From: Clostridiales bacterium UBA1316
Lineage (GTDB): Bacteria; Bacillota; Clostridia; Oscillospirales; Oscillospiraceae
Assembly: GCA_002307055.1 (NCBI GenBank)
Contig: DBTM01000003.1
Coordinates: 41,083-80,549 of the forward strand
Length of the DNA stretch: 39,467 bases
Reading direction: 5' to 3'
In this document: positions 32,141 through 39,467 of the stretch, one piece after another
Layout of the letters: each line of letters starts with the position of its first letter
How positions within the stretch are numbered: the stretch's first letter is position 1
The notes under the pieces: model-generated
What the model was told of the DNA's origin: nothing
Databases searched by the model: none
Seen by the model: the letters and a program-made list of their open reading frames with translations, nothing else
Made by a program: the position numbers and the translations under genes

Positions 32141-33651
32141 TGTGAAACAACTTATGATGACGTCCTTCGTGTTGCGCATGCCATGGGCGGCAGAATAGAG
32201 GCCTGGAGTTATCTTGACAAGGTTCCGGTCGAACGTCTGATCCAGGACGCCGATCTCGCGGCTCAGTGCTTTATGTACAATCTCGGCAACTTAAATGTTG
32301 AACGGTGCCGGGTGCTGTTCGAAAATTTCAGAGAACACTACCGGGATTCCGTTATCTACCGCGTCATACAGTTTGCGGAGGCTTACATCAACCAAAACGG
32401 TGGAATCCTGCCGCAGTACTACGCCCTGACGGCGCAGCAGATCGATTGTATCAATATAGGTCCTGTGGCGAAAGCGATGATACTTGTGGAGAATTCGATG
32501 GCGCTTATGGAGCTGATGCAGTATGAGTCAGCGGAAAGCGGCATCAACGCGGCAATTCAAATCTGCGCCGGCTCTAATGCCTTTGTGGACTTTTTCGCAT
32601 ATAATCAGATGGCTCAGCTTTATGAAGAGACAGGCCGCTTGAGCGACAGCCTGTCCTGTTATGAAAAATCCAGGGAATTGCTCAAATCTCCGTCGATGCA
32701 ATCGGGAATCGGAACTAATTATTATTTCGGGCTGGCCGGGGTCTATATGCGGCGGATGGAGCTCGACAAAGCGGCGGAAACGCTGGAACAGGCCCGGTTG
32801 CTGCTGGAAAAGCAGCGCATCCATGTCGATGTTTCGGATATGACGCTTTCCTACCATCAGGCTGAGATGAAGTTTTTATCCGGTGAAGACGCCGCCGGCG
32901 CTTTATATGTCGAAGGCATCCTGTCCGAGTATTCTTCCTTCAGCGTACTGACTTTGGGCCGGCTGATCCACGAGCTCGACTGCGCTGAGAAACTCCCGCC
33001 GAATCTTGCCGATACTTTTTTGAAAGAGCTTGACGCTGTGAAAAACTACAGAGAGCAGCCGTTCATGAGGCTTTTACGTGCCAGATTACTTTGTAAGCGC
33101 GGAGACACCGGAGAGGCTTTCAAAGAAGCGGATGAAATACTGACCTTTTCTCGTCTGCACCAAAACAAGCTTCATCTTGTGGAGGCCGGACTGCTCAGAA
33201 TCTTTATGCTGGCGCGTCGCCCTGAACAGGCCGATGTGCGGAGGGAGATCATGAACTTGCTGCGCGAGGCTGTCCATTACGCGCATGAGGATCGTATTTT
33301 CATGCCCTTTTATCTTGACCGGCGGGTGTTCCTTCCCCTGTTGACCGAACTTTTAACACAGGCAACGAGTAAAACGACCTGCCAGCGCCGGAAGCGGCCT
33401 TTTTGCGCGATGCGATAATCGTCTGCGGCCGTTCAATACCCGCCGTAAGGGAGCCGGAGCTACTGTCCGCGCGCGAGCTTGAGGTGCTGGGCGAAATGGC
33501 GCTGGGCATCACCAATCGGGAGATTGCCGAAAAGCTTTGCATTTCCCAGGCCACGGTAAAATCGCATGTGCTCGGTATCTTCGGCAAGCTCGGCGTTTCA
33601 TCCAGAATGATGGCTGTGCAGGAAGGCCAAAAGATAGGGTTTATCAAATAA
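32141..33651 (+). pseudogene. Truncated and frameshifted LuxR-family (MalT-like) regulator
   Basis: Two adjacent reading frames make one protein. The first (32141-33418; first ATG 32183) is a run of TPR-like helices (YNQMAQLYEETGRLSDSLSCYEKS, GLAGVYMRRMELDKAAETLEQA). The second (from about 33373 to 33651) encodes a LuxR-type HTH: LLSARELEVLGEMALGITNREIAEKL followed by ISQATVKSHVLGIFGKLG. In MalT-like regulators these two parts follow an N-terminal P-loop ATPase of several hundred residues, which is missing here: the frame is closed by a TGA at 32138. One missing A in the AAAA at 33371-33374 would restore the frame as SKNDLPAPEAAFL. The gene is therefore decapitated by the same breakpoint that cut sigK, and frameshifted by a homopolymer loss or a read error. 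Confidence 0.8.
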
Positions 33652-33708
33652 ATATGCGGATATTGGGCGTGTGAAATGAAGGACAATTTAAATGAAGGCA
33701 TTAAAATA

Positions 33709-34476
33709 ATGGACGTTATTCCAATCAAGCTAAGCGTGACCAACTGTTTTTTGCTAAAGACCGGAGAGCGGTATGTGCTTATCGACACAGGCTACGAAGA
33801 GGATTGGGAGCTTTTCCGCGCTGAGATCAAAAAAACCAGCGTTGAGTTGTCCCAGATCAGTCATATCATTTTGACCCATCACCATGACGACCACTGCGGG
33901 CTGCTGCATGATATCCTGCGCGAAAATGCTTCCATCCGGGTCGTCATGTCTCGTCTCTGCAAGGAACTGATTGCAAAAGGTGAAAACGACCAGACGCACG
34001 GCGGCGGGCTGCTGAACAAGCGTGTCGCGTGGCTGATCCGCCGCAAGCAGTCTTATCTCTCTGTGATATTGAAAAAGAAAATCGACAAGGAAAAAAACCT
34101 AAAATTCACTTCCTACATAGTCCGGGACTGCGACATTTTGATTGACGGGGATACCCGGCTTCGGGATATCGGTATCCCTCTAGACGGTAAAATCATCGCA
34201 ACGCCCGGACATACGGTGGATTCGATTTCAATTCTGTTTGACGACGGCGACTGCCTCCCCGGCGATGCAGCCGCAAGCATGCTGGGATTTGCGGGCACAA
34301 AAAACTGTGTAATATTCATCTGCAACATGGATGAATACTATAAAAGCTGGCGAAAAATCATCGCTGAGGGCGCAAAGAGAATATATCCCGCACACGGCAA
34401 GCCGTTTCCTGTCGAAAAACTGAAAACCAATCTCGGAAAAAATAAGGCGAGAAACCTGGTCGCATATCGAAAATAA
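33709..34476 (+). CDS. MBL-fold metallohydrolase
   Basis: The 255-residue protein has the zinc motif THHHDDH, preceded by SHIIL. The N-terminal strand pair is NCFLLKTGERYVLIDTGYEED; TPGHTVDSISILFDDGD follows with GDAA, and PAHGKPF lies near the C-terminus. This is a standard metallo-beta-lactamase-fold hydrolase; the substrate is unknown. A basic insert around RKQSYLSVILKKKIDKEKN separates the metal motifs. GAAGG lies about 10 bases before the ATG at 33709; ATG at 33676 is a possible longer start. It follows the broken LuxR gene by 57 bases and may have been its regulatory target. Confidence 0.85.
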   Translation: MDVIPIKLSVTNCFLLKTGERYVLIDTGYEEDWELFRAEIKKTSVELSQISHIILTHHHDDHCGLLHDILRENASIRVVMSRLCKELIAKGENDQTHGGGLLNKRVAWLIRRKQSYLSVILKKKIDKEKNLKFTSYIVRDCDILIDGDTRLRDIGIPLDGKIIATPGHTVDSISILFDDGDCLPGDAAASMLGFAGTKNCVIFICNMDEYYKSWRKIIAEGAKRIYPAHGKPFPVEKLKTNLGKNKARNLVAYRK

Positions 34477-34513
34477 TAACGCGCTTCAAATGTCGTATTT
34501 CTTTAATCGGGAC

Positions 34514-34571
34514 TTGACAAACGATTTGCAAACAGGTACGTTGTACTTATAAGTACAGCGTACCTGTTTGC
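34514..34571 (+). promoter_or_regulatory. tetR promoter with 44-bp palindromic operator
   Basis: TTGACA (34514-34519) is followed by an inverted repeat at 34528-34571, 22 bases on each side of the axis with a single internal mismatch (a G-T pair at 34541/34558). The inner 16 bases are a perfect palindrome by themselves. The repeat covers the spacer and the place where a -10 (TACGTT, 34537-34542) would be, then ends 18 bases before the tetR ATG. Binding by the TetR protein and autorepression is the likely role. Confidence 0.75.
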
Positions 34572-34589
34572 GTTAAAGGAGTTCTTTTT

Positions 34590-35189
34590 ATGCAGTTTCA
34601 AAAAGAAAACATAAAGGATAATATTCTTGCCGCGGCGCGCCAGGAATTTTGGGAAAATGGCTTTGAAAAAGCTTCCATTAGAAATATTACCTGCGCGGCA
34701 AGAACATCAAAAAGCAATGTGTACAATTACTTTAGTGACAAGGACGCGCTTTTTGCGGCAGTAGTGGAGCCGACATTATCGGAAATCGAAAGCGGCTTTG
34801 AAAAGCTGCGGGCCCAAAATCCGGAGACAAGCGCGGAGACATACTCCATGACCGCGCAGGAAAACGTAATTACAAAAATCATGGAATTCGTTTTTCGGCA
34901 TGACGCGGATCTGAAGCTGCTGCTGCTGCGTTCGTCCGGTTCATCCATTGCCGATTTTAAGAGTCGCGTAACCGAAGCGCTTGCCGACATATTGGAGGAC
35001 TGGATTTCCCATGCGGCTCCCAGTAAAGGTATTCCGGAATTTTTCATCCGCACGGTTGCCGGATTTTATATCGGGGCAATCGAGCAGATGCTGGCGGAAG
35101 GGATAACGAAGGAACAGGCGGCCGGCCATTTTGACGTGTTCTTAAAGTTCGTTTACGGCGGCTGGAACACGGTATTTAACAAGGAATAA
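34590..35189 (+). CDS. TetR/AcrR-family transcriptional regulator
   Basis: The 199-residue protein has the TetR N-terminal HTH: NILAAARQEFWENGFEKASIRNITCAA, then SNVYNYFSDKDALFAAV. A variable ligand-binding C-terminal half of helices follows. It most likely represses its own promoter and the methyltransferase gene that follows 12 bases later. AAAGGAG lies 9 bases before the ATG. The ligand is unknown. Confidence 0.9.
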   Translation: MQFQKENIKDNILAAARQEFWENGFEKASIRNITCAARTSKSNVYNYFSDKDALFAAVVEPTLSEIESGFEKLRAQNPETSAETYSMTAQENVITKIMEFVFRHDADLKLLLLRSSGSSIADFKSRVTEALADILEDWISHAAPSKGIPEFFIRTVAGFYIGAIEQMLAEGITKEQAAGHFDVFLKFVYGGWNTVFNKE

Positions 35190-35201
35190 GGAGATGCTTC
35201 T

Positions 35202-36110
35202 ATGCCGAAAAGAATCGAATCAAAGACTTCAAGAACCGCGGAATTCACCTGCATGGTCAGATGCCTATCCTATCTGGAGAAACAACCACTGCTTAAAACT
35301 GACGACTATATTTCGCTCGTCATTATGAATTCGGCGATAAAGCGTCTTATCAGGTTCCCATTCGCAAGAAAACGTGTGATCGGCAGTTTTCCCTCGGGTA
35401 TGTACGAGTATGTCATAGCAAGGACGAAGTACATTGATGAGGCGGTCAAAGCGGCTCTTGAGGACGAAACAGAGCAGATACTTATTCTTGGAGCAGGCTT
35501 TGACTCCCGTGGGATTAGATTTCATGATATTGCAGGTAACACAAAAATATTCGAACTTGACGCTCCTGTTACGCAAAATGCAAAGTTAGAAAGATACAAA
35601 GAAAAAGGAATCAGTGTTCCTGACAACCTGATTTTCATCCCTGTTGATTTTGATAAGCAGAGCATTTCGGACAGATTTTCGGAATGCGGCTTTGAAAGGG
35701 GCAGAAAGAGCCTGATCGTCATGGAAGGACTGACGATGTACCTGCAGGCTGAATCCATTGACAGTTTGTTTAAGATCATACAGGATTTTGCGGGTGAAGG
35801 CAGCAGGATCGTTTTCGATTTCATTTACGGGTCGGTTCTCAGTCATGAAAACCTGTACCAGGGAGAAAAGGAACTGGTTGAATCAACTTTAAAAAGCGGC
35901 GAAAGCTTTTGCTTTGGCTTGGAAAAAGAAAATGTTCCCGGTTTTCTATCCAAATACGGTTTTAAGGTTACGGATATATCCGACAACACCGCGCTTGATA
36001 ATAAATACTTCAGGGATGACGACGGCAGGCTCATGGCCAAAGTTAACGGAACCCACTGCCTTGTAAGCGCAGCAAGAAAATTTAAATCAGATTCTTATTT
36101 TACTCAGTAG
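35202..36110 (+). CDS. LCM-type class I SAM-dependent methyltransferase
   Basis: The 302-residue protein belongs to the leucine-carboxyl-methyltransferase-like family (the bacterial branch often called TIGR00027). Motifs are ILGAGFDSRGIRF (SAM binding), KIFELDAP with the acidic ribose-binding residue, and SLIVMEGLTMYL. It methylates an unknown small molecule or carboxylate. It is in operon with tetR (AAGGAG 8 bases upstream). Its last 24 bases overlap the end of the convergent MBL gene, an unusually tight tail-to-tail arrangement. Confidence 0.87.
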   Translation: MPKRIESKTSRTAEFTCMVRCLSYLEKQPLLKTDDYISLVIMNSAIKRLIRFPFARKRVIGSFPSGMYEYVIARTKYIDEAVKAALEDETEQILILGAGFDSRGIRFHDIAGNTKIFELDAPVTQNAKLERYKEKGISVPDNLIFIPVDFDKQSISDRFSECGFERGRKSLIVMEGLTMYLQAESIDSLFKIIQDFAGEGSRIVFDFIYGSVLSHENLYQGEKELVESTLKSGESFCFGLEKENVPGFLSKYGFKVTDISDNTALDNKYFRDDDGRLMAKVNGTHCLVSAARKFKSDSYFTQ

Positions 36111-36785
36111 TTCCGCAAGTATTTCATTTGTGTTTACTAATATCGGATATCCATGGCTGAACAGCGCGTATTTTATCGGCATCTCAAGCAGCTTGACCGC
36201 ATCGGCGATTGTCTGATGTGTATTGTAGTTGAATTTTTCAGGAATTCCCACGGTAAGGCCCTTTTTCTCATTGTTCCTGATTACGTCGCCGAAAAACATA
36301 ATTTTTCTTGATGCCTCATAGAGCGCAATGCTGCCCGGCGTATGGCCCGGAACTTGTATTACACGCAGTCCGTCCAGTACATCAAGAATATCTCCGTCTT
36401 TTAATGCGCTGTCAACTTTTTTAATATCGCAGCCAAACTGCCGCATTACCCTTTGTTCCTCGATCATCATGCCATGATACGCGCCTTGAATGATCTTCTC
36501 CTGCAAGATATACGGGATATCCTCCGCATGAGCGGCAATCTTTGCACTGGAACACTTGACAAGCTCAGTTACGCCGCCGATATGATCACAATGGCAGTGC
36601 GTCAGTATAATTTGCTTTAAATTTACCGGGTCCAATCCTTGTTCTTTGAGTTGATCAATAAGCTTATACGTCTTCTTAAATATCCCGGAATCGATTAAAA
36701 CGAATCCGTCTTTTTTGCCGAGAAGGAATACGTTCGCGCTCCCGATTCCCTCAATAATATAAATATCCTTTAACAGCTCTCTCAT
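36087..36785 (-). CDS. MBL-fold metallohydrolase
   Basis: This 232-residue protein starts MRELLKDIYIIEGIGSANVFLL and has the zinc motif THCHCDH. VPGHTPGSIALYEASRKIMFFGD and a C-terminal FSHGYP supply the remaining ligands. It resembles glyoxalase II/lactonase-like MBL proteins; the substrate is unknown. GGAGG lies 8 bases before the ATG at 36785; the ATG at 36803, 4 bases after the upstream stop, is an alternative. It is the third gene of a padR-methyltransferase-MBL operon. Confidence 0.85.
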   Translation of the reverse strand: MRELLKDIYIIEGIGSANVFLLGKKDGFVLIDSGIFKKTYKLIDQLKEQGLDPVNLKQIILTHCHCDHIGGVTELVKCSSAKIAAHAEDIPYILQEKIIQGAYHGMMIEEQRVMRQFGCDIKKVDSALKDGDILDVLDGLRVIQVPGHTPGSIALYEASRKIMFFGDVIRNNEKKGLTVGIPEKFNYNTHQTIADAVKLLEMPIKYALFSHGYPILVNTNEILAELLSKIRI

Positions 36786-36807
36786 CCTGACGGCCTCCGG
36801 CATATAT

Positions 36808-37467
36808 TCAGCCCTTTTGTCCCGATATGCAAAGACCGAAAAACTCGCTTTGAACATTGGTGTTTTTCAGGTTAGAACGGTTCAGGGTATCCTTTATTTC
36901 CAAAACGGTATATGCCGCGTTCAGGGAGGAAAGAAAGCCGGGGCGAATCTCTTTCGGCTTGGTCGAAGCATAAATCATCCATTTGATCAGCGGATTGACA
37001 TCCCGCCGCATGTCGGTTACGCAGTATCGGCCATCCGGTTTCAGCACCCTGAATATCTCATTAAAAACCTTGACAGGCTCTTCCCATTCGTGAAGCGACC
37101 CGTTTGAAAAAACGGCGTCGAAGGAGGCGTCCGGAAATGGCATCCGCATGCAGTTGCCCTCAACATATTTCGTTCTTGATTCAAAACTGTAATCCGTTGC
37201 GTTTTTTTCTGCAAGCCTGATCATATTACAGCTGATCTCACAGCCGGTCAGTGTCGAATCAGCAGACTTTTTCAGCCATTCCAGCCCGACATATCCCGGC
37301 CCTGGGCCGATCTCAAGCACATTCCCACATGTAATGCCTGAATTGATAAAGCTGTCAACATTGTTCCAGCCCTTGTCACGCATAATTCTGGCAAACCTGT
37401 CAAATACCTCAACGGTCAGTTCGCCTTGAATTCCCTCGTTTGTTTCTATGATTCTTTTCTTTGTCAT
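36808..37467 (-). CDS. Class I SAM-dependent methyltransferase
   Basis: The 219-residue protein has motif I VLEIGPGPGYVGLEWL, motif II LTGCEISCNM, and FPDASFDAVFSNGSLHEW followed by RVLKPDGRYCVTDMRRD. This is a UbiE/Methyltransf_11-type enzyme with unknown substrate. It starts 4 bases after the padR stop, and its AAGGAG site lies in the last padR codons, so translation is coupled. Its C-terminus (FFGLCISGQKG) is normal for the family. Confidence 0.87.
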   Translation of the reverse strand: MTKKRIIETNEGIQGELTVEVFDRFARIMRDKGWNNVDSFINSGITCGNVLEIGPGPGYVGLEWLKKSADSTLTGCEISCNMIRLAEKNATDYSFESRTKYVEGNCMRMPFPDASFDAVFSNGSLHEWEEPVKVFNEIFRVLKPDGRYCVTDMRRDVNPLIKWMIYASTKPKEIRPGFLSSLNAAYTVLEIKDTLNRSNLKNTNVQSEFFGLCISGQKG

Positions 37468-37471
37468 GATT

Positions 37472-38005
37472 TTACTCTCCTTTCAAATGATTCAGCGATT
37501 CAGCAGCCCAATTCAGCTCCGCCTGATAATGACGCTCATGATGGCTGAATATAATCTGAACCATCGTTCGCATTTTTTCCGGTACAAACCGGAGGGTTTC
37601 GTCTTTATGCTTTTGGATTGCGGACAACGATTCCTCCAGCTTCCCGATATAAATATTCAGATGATCTGTAATTTTATTGGCCTCAATATGATCCGAAAAG
37701 TAAAATACGCCGTCTGAAGGAAATGTCGGCCTGTATTCAAACTGGAGAAGCTCGGATAGGATGCCCTTGAATGCATCGCCCCCCTTATCTGTTATGGAAT
37801 ATATGGTCTTCTCCGGCCTGTTGCCTGGCTTTTCACTGCTTGCTGACAGCAGACCGTCATTCCCCATTTTTTCAAGATGATAATAGATCGTCGGCAGCTT
37901 GATTTGCGTAAAATCGGAAAGCTGTTCGGCGATTGTTTTTTTGATCTGATAGCCATGCTGAGGCCCGAATCTCTGCAACAAGCCAAGAATATAAAGCGGA
38001 ATCAT
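37472..38005 (-). CDS. PadR-family transcriptional regulator
   Basis: The 177-residue protein has the PadR winged helix: PLYILGLLQRFGPQHGYQIKK, then LPTIYYHLEKMGNDGLL and the wing RPEKTIYSITDKG. A C-terminal coiled-coil dimer region follows. PadR proteins repress detoxification or transport genes and are released by small aromatics. AAGGAG lies 6 bases before the ATG. It heads the methyltransferase-MBL operon and is adjacent to a 44-bp palindrome that is its likely operator. Confidence 0.92.
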   Translation of the reverse strand: MIPLYILGLLQRFGPQHGYQIKKTIAEQLSDFTQIKLPTIYYHLEKMGNDGLLSASSEKPGNRPEKTIYSITDKGGDAFKGILSELLQFEYRPTFPSDGVFYFSDHIEANKITDHLNIYIGKLEESLSAIQKHKDETLRFVPEKMRTMVQIIFSHHERHYQAELNWAAESLNHLKGE

Positions 38006-38025
38006 GATGATCTCCTTTTCACATT

Positions 38026-38069
38026 AATTAGTCAGTGCTGAGTATTATTATACTCAGCACTGACTAATT
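38026..38069. promoter_or_regulatory. 44-bp perfect palindrome between padR and the divergent tetR
   Basis: 20-base perfect arms (38026-38045 and 38050-38069) flank a 4-base centre; arm motif AATTAGTCAGTGCTGAGTAT. It lies 21 bases upstream of the padR ATG and in the shared control region of the divergent tetR. Likely an operator, although a hairpin in the transcript is also possible. Confidence 0.8.
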
Positions 38070-38094
38070 GTCAAGAAAATTTCGGGTACAGTAT

Positions 38095-38111
38095 TGACTG
38101 AATACCAGTCA
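38095..38111 (+). promoter_or_regulatory. TetR-type operator motif before the second tetR
   Basis: TGACT (38095-38099), 7-base spacer, AGTCA (38107-38111). It overlaps a TTGACT -35-like hexamer at 38094-38099; no good -10 is seen. A near-identical motif lies at 24688-24703. Confidence 0.55.
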
Positions 38112-38183
38112 GTATGTTATTGTGAAGTTAGGTAAGGCTAACTAGAATCTTTGGCTACGCTATTTTTGAAAGGATTGATCATA

Positions 38184-38792
38184 ATGACCAGAATATCAAA
38201 GCCGCCTCAGGAGCGAAAAAAAGAAATCCTGGACACGGCGCTTGAGCTGTTTATGAAAAACGGGTACGAAAATACCTCGGTCGGAGATATTGTTGAAAAG
38301 CTCGGCGTCGCGCAGGGGCTATTCTATTACTATTTCAAATCAAAGGACGAGGTTTACCGCGCCGCTATGGAACAATTCGCTGATGACTTCGCTGTACAGC
38401 TTGTCTCCATAGTGACGGGTTCTATCCCGCTTATGGATAAAATTGAAAAGGTTCTTAAATGTATGAGCGATATGATTGCAGAGTCGGAGCATGCTCTTAT
38501 GGATCAGGCACATCTCGCAGAGCATCTGGATATGGACAACAGGCTCTCCATTCATGTAGCACAGTCGCTGATCGAACCGATTACCGGTTTGTTTGAGGAT
38601 CTGAACGAAAAAGGATTAACCAATTTGAAAAACCCGGAAATCGCTGCGACATTTCTGATTTTCGGGGTATTGGGTCTTGTGCACGGAAATCCGAATCATA
38701 ACCACAGCCCGGCCTTTTTCTCTTCAGAAGAGGTTATCAAAATTATTGCCGGTGTGCTGGGCTTAACGACGGAAGAATTAATGAAGATATAG
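38184..38792 (+). CDS. TetR/AcrR-family transcriptional regulator
   Basis: The 202-residue protein has a TetR HTH: ERKKEILDTALELFMKNGYENTSVGDIVEK, with AQGLFYYYFKSKDEVYRAAM as recognition helix region. An alpha-helical ligand domain follows. The ATG at 38184 has AAAGGA 9 bases upstream; 38151 is too far out. It is followed 17 bases later by an ABC ATPase gene, the common TetR-ABC exporter arrangement, so it probably represses that transporter. Confidence 0.9.
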   Translation: MTRISKPPQERKKEILDTALELFMKNGYENTSVGDIVEKLGVAQGLFYYYFKSKDEVYRAAMEQFADDFAVQLVSIVTGSIPLMDKIEKVLKCMSDMIAESEHALMDQAHLAEHLDMDNRLSIHVAQSLIEPITGLFEDLNEKGLTNLKNPEIAATFLIFGVLGLVHGNPNHNHSPAFFSSEEVIKIIAGVLGLTTEELMKI

Positions 38793-38809
38793 CGAAGGGA
38801 GGCAATATT

Positions 38810-39467
38810 ATGGCTCTGATAGAGTTCAAAGATGTGATAAAGGAATATGGCACAGGTGAACATGCGGTACATGCGGCCGATCATGTTTGCTTTGAAATTA
38901 AGAAAGGTGAATTTGTCGTCGTATTAGGCCCAAGCGGAGCCGGAAAAAGCACGGTGCTGAATTTATTGGGTGGAATGGATCAGCCAACATCGGGTTCGAT
39001 TTACATGGACGGCGAGGATATCACAAAATATAACGATGACAAATTATCTGAATACCGTTGCGATGCGGTTGGCTTCGTTTTCCAGTTCTATAATCTGATA
39101 CCGACGCTCACGGCTTACGAGAATGTCGCTCTAATCAAAGAAATTACAAAGAGCTCGCTGGATGCCAAATCTGCGTTAGAAGCGGTTGGCCTTGCTGATC
39201 ATTTGGATCAGTTTCCCGCTCAGCTTTCGGGCGGCGAACAGCAGCGGGTTTCCATAGCGCGCGCTTTGAGTAAAAACCCAAAGCTTCTGCTCTGCGACGA
39301 GCCGACCGGCGCGCTGGACAGTGAGACGGGAACAGCCATATTAAAGCTGCTGCAAAGAACTTGCAGGAAAACCGGACAGACGGTTGTTATTGTTACCCAT
39401 AATTCCGCTCTGGCCCCGGCCGCCGACAGAGTAATCAGAATGAAAAACGGCAGAGTCAGTGAACAGA
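38810..39467 (+). CDS. ABC transporter ATP-binding protein (MacB/LolD type), 3'-partial
   Basis: The frame stays open to the window end (219 codons). It has Walker A GPSGAGKST, the Q-loop FVFQFYNLIPTLTAYENV, signature LSGGEQQRVSIARAL, Walker B LLLCDEPTGALD and the H-loop VTHN. The PTLTxxENV and EPTGALDS segments are typical of the MacB/FtsE/LolD clade, which works with FtsX-like permeases in export of drugs, peptides or lipids. GGGAGG lies 7 bases before the ATG. A permease is expected just beyond the window. Confidence 0.95.
   Translation, partial: MALIEFKDVIKEYGTGEHAVHAADHVCFEIKKGEFVVVLGPSGAGKSTVLNLLGGMDQPTSGSIYMDGEDITKYNDDKLSEYRCDAVGFVFQFYNLIPTLTAYENVALIKEITKSSLDAKSALEAVGLADHLDQFPAQLSGGEQQRVSIARALSKNPKLLLCDEPTGALDSETGTAILKLLQRTCRKTGQTVVIVTHNSALAPAADRVIRMKNGRVSEQ

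Noticed and set aside
32066..32160. Group II intron or T-box identity for the hairpins after sigK
   Set aside because: No domain V consensus, no GTGYG start and no T-box (AGGGTGG) motif is present.
33366..33380. Programmed ribosomal frameshift in the LuxR-like gene
   Set aside because: The local sequence is not a proper slippery heptamer in the right frame (it would need T-AAA-ACG), and no stimulatory structure is evident; a lost A is simpler.
32042..33418. Recombinase or transposase next to the sigK break
   Set aside because: I looked for one to support a skin element; the frames here encode TPR-like helices only, with no serine- or tyrosine-recombinase motif.
1..39467. tRNA, rRNA or CRISPR array
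   Set aside because: No cloverleaf with CCA-type end, no rRNA-like conserved stretch and no regularly spaced repeat was noticed by eye; a tRNAscan or CRISPR finder run would settle it.

Overview
The window looks like chromosomal DNA of an endospore-forming member of the Clostridia (Oscillospiraceae/Eubacteriales-like). The evidence is a set of Firmicute gene orders and elements: hrcA-grpE-dnaK-dnaJ behind a CIRCE operator, recJ-relA with dtd and hemZ, an FMN riboswitch driving ribU, and yhaO-yhaN. Three genes tied to sporulation or germination point the same way: a spore-coat transglutaminase, a SleB-type cortex hydrolase and the N-terminus of sigma-K. G+C looks moderate (about half by eye). 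No rRNA, tRNA, CRISPR array, transposase or recombinase was seen.

Layout. (1) 1-2067: a 5'-truncated, glutamine-rich unknown gene, translationally coupled to tgl, closed by a strong terminator. (2) 2078-12467, minus strand: recJ, relA, VOC protein, two SAM methyltransferases, dtd, MBL hydrolase, hemZ, nucleoside kinase, zinc-ribbon membrane protein. The VOC and methyltransferase genes sit inside what is usually a tight recJ-(apt)-relA-dtd-MBL-hemZ block. (3) 12534-16198, plus strand: mutS from its own sigma-A promoter, divergent from recJ, then a CPBP protease. (4) 16367-23283, minus strand: SleB-like hydrolase, YhaN/YhaO DNA-repair pair, small membrane protein, PMT-family mannosyltransferase. 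(5) 23486-28491, minus strand: the heat-shock operon hrcA-grpE-dnaK-dnaJ, with a perfect CIRCE. (6) 28666-31763: a membrane-anchored unknown, a lipoprotein with a long hairpin-rich upstream region, ribU under an FMN riboswitch, and a SLOG/YpsA-like protein.

(7) 31845 to the end is the accessory part. A sigma-K gene stops after 67 codons, exactly where the conserved core begins. It is followed by a short stretch able to form several RNA hairpins, then a LuxR/MalT-type regulator that has lost its N-terminal ATPase and is frameshifted before its HTH. After that come small regulator cassettes: an MBL protein; TetR plus an LCM-type methyltransferase behind a 44-bp palindrome; PadR, methyltransferase and MBL on the minus strand, sharing a second 44-bp palindrome with a divergent TetR-ABC transporter locus that runs off the window.

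The most interesting point is the broken sigK. In several spore-formers sigK is split by a prophage-like 'skin' element that is excised in the mother cell. The left boundary seen here is compatible with that, but the 3' half and a recombinase are not in the window, so an ordinary rearrangement or assembly join is not excluded. Other points worth checking are the two 44-bp palindromes, a TetR-type operator half-sequence repeated in the dnaK-dnaJ spacer, an in-frame palindromic repeat inside hemZ, the hairpin-rich region before the lipoprotein, and a possible transglutaminase partner.
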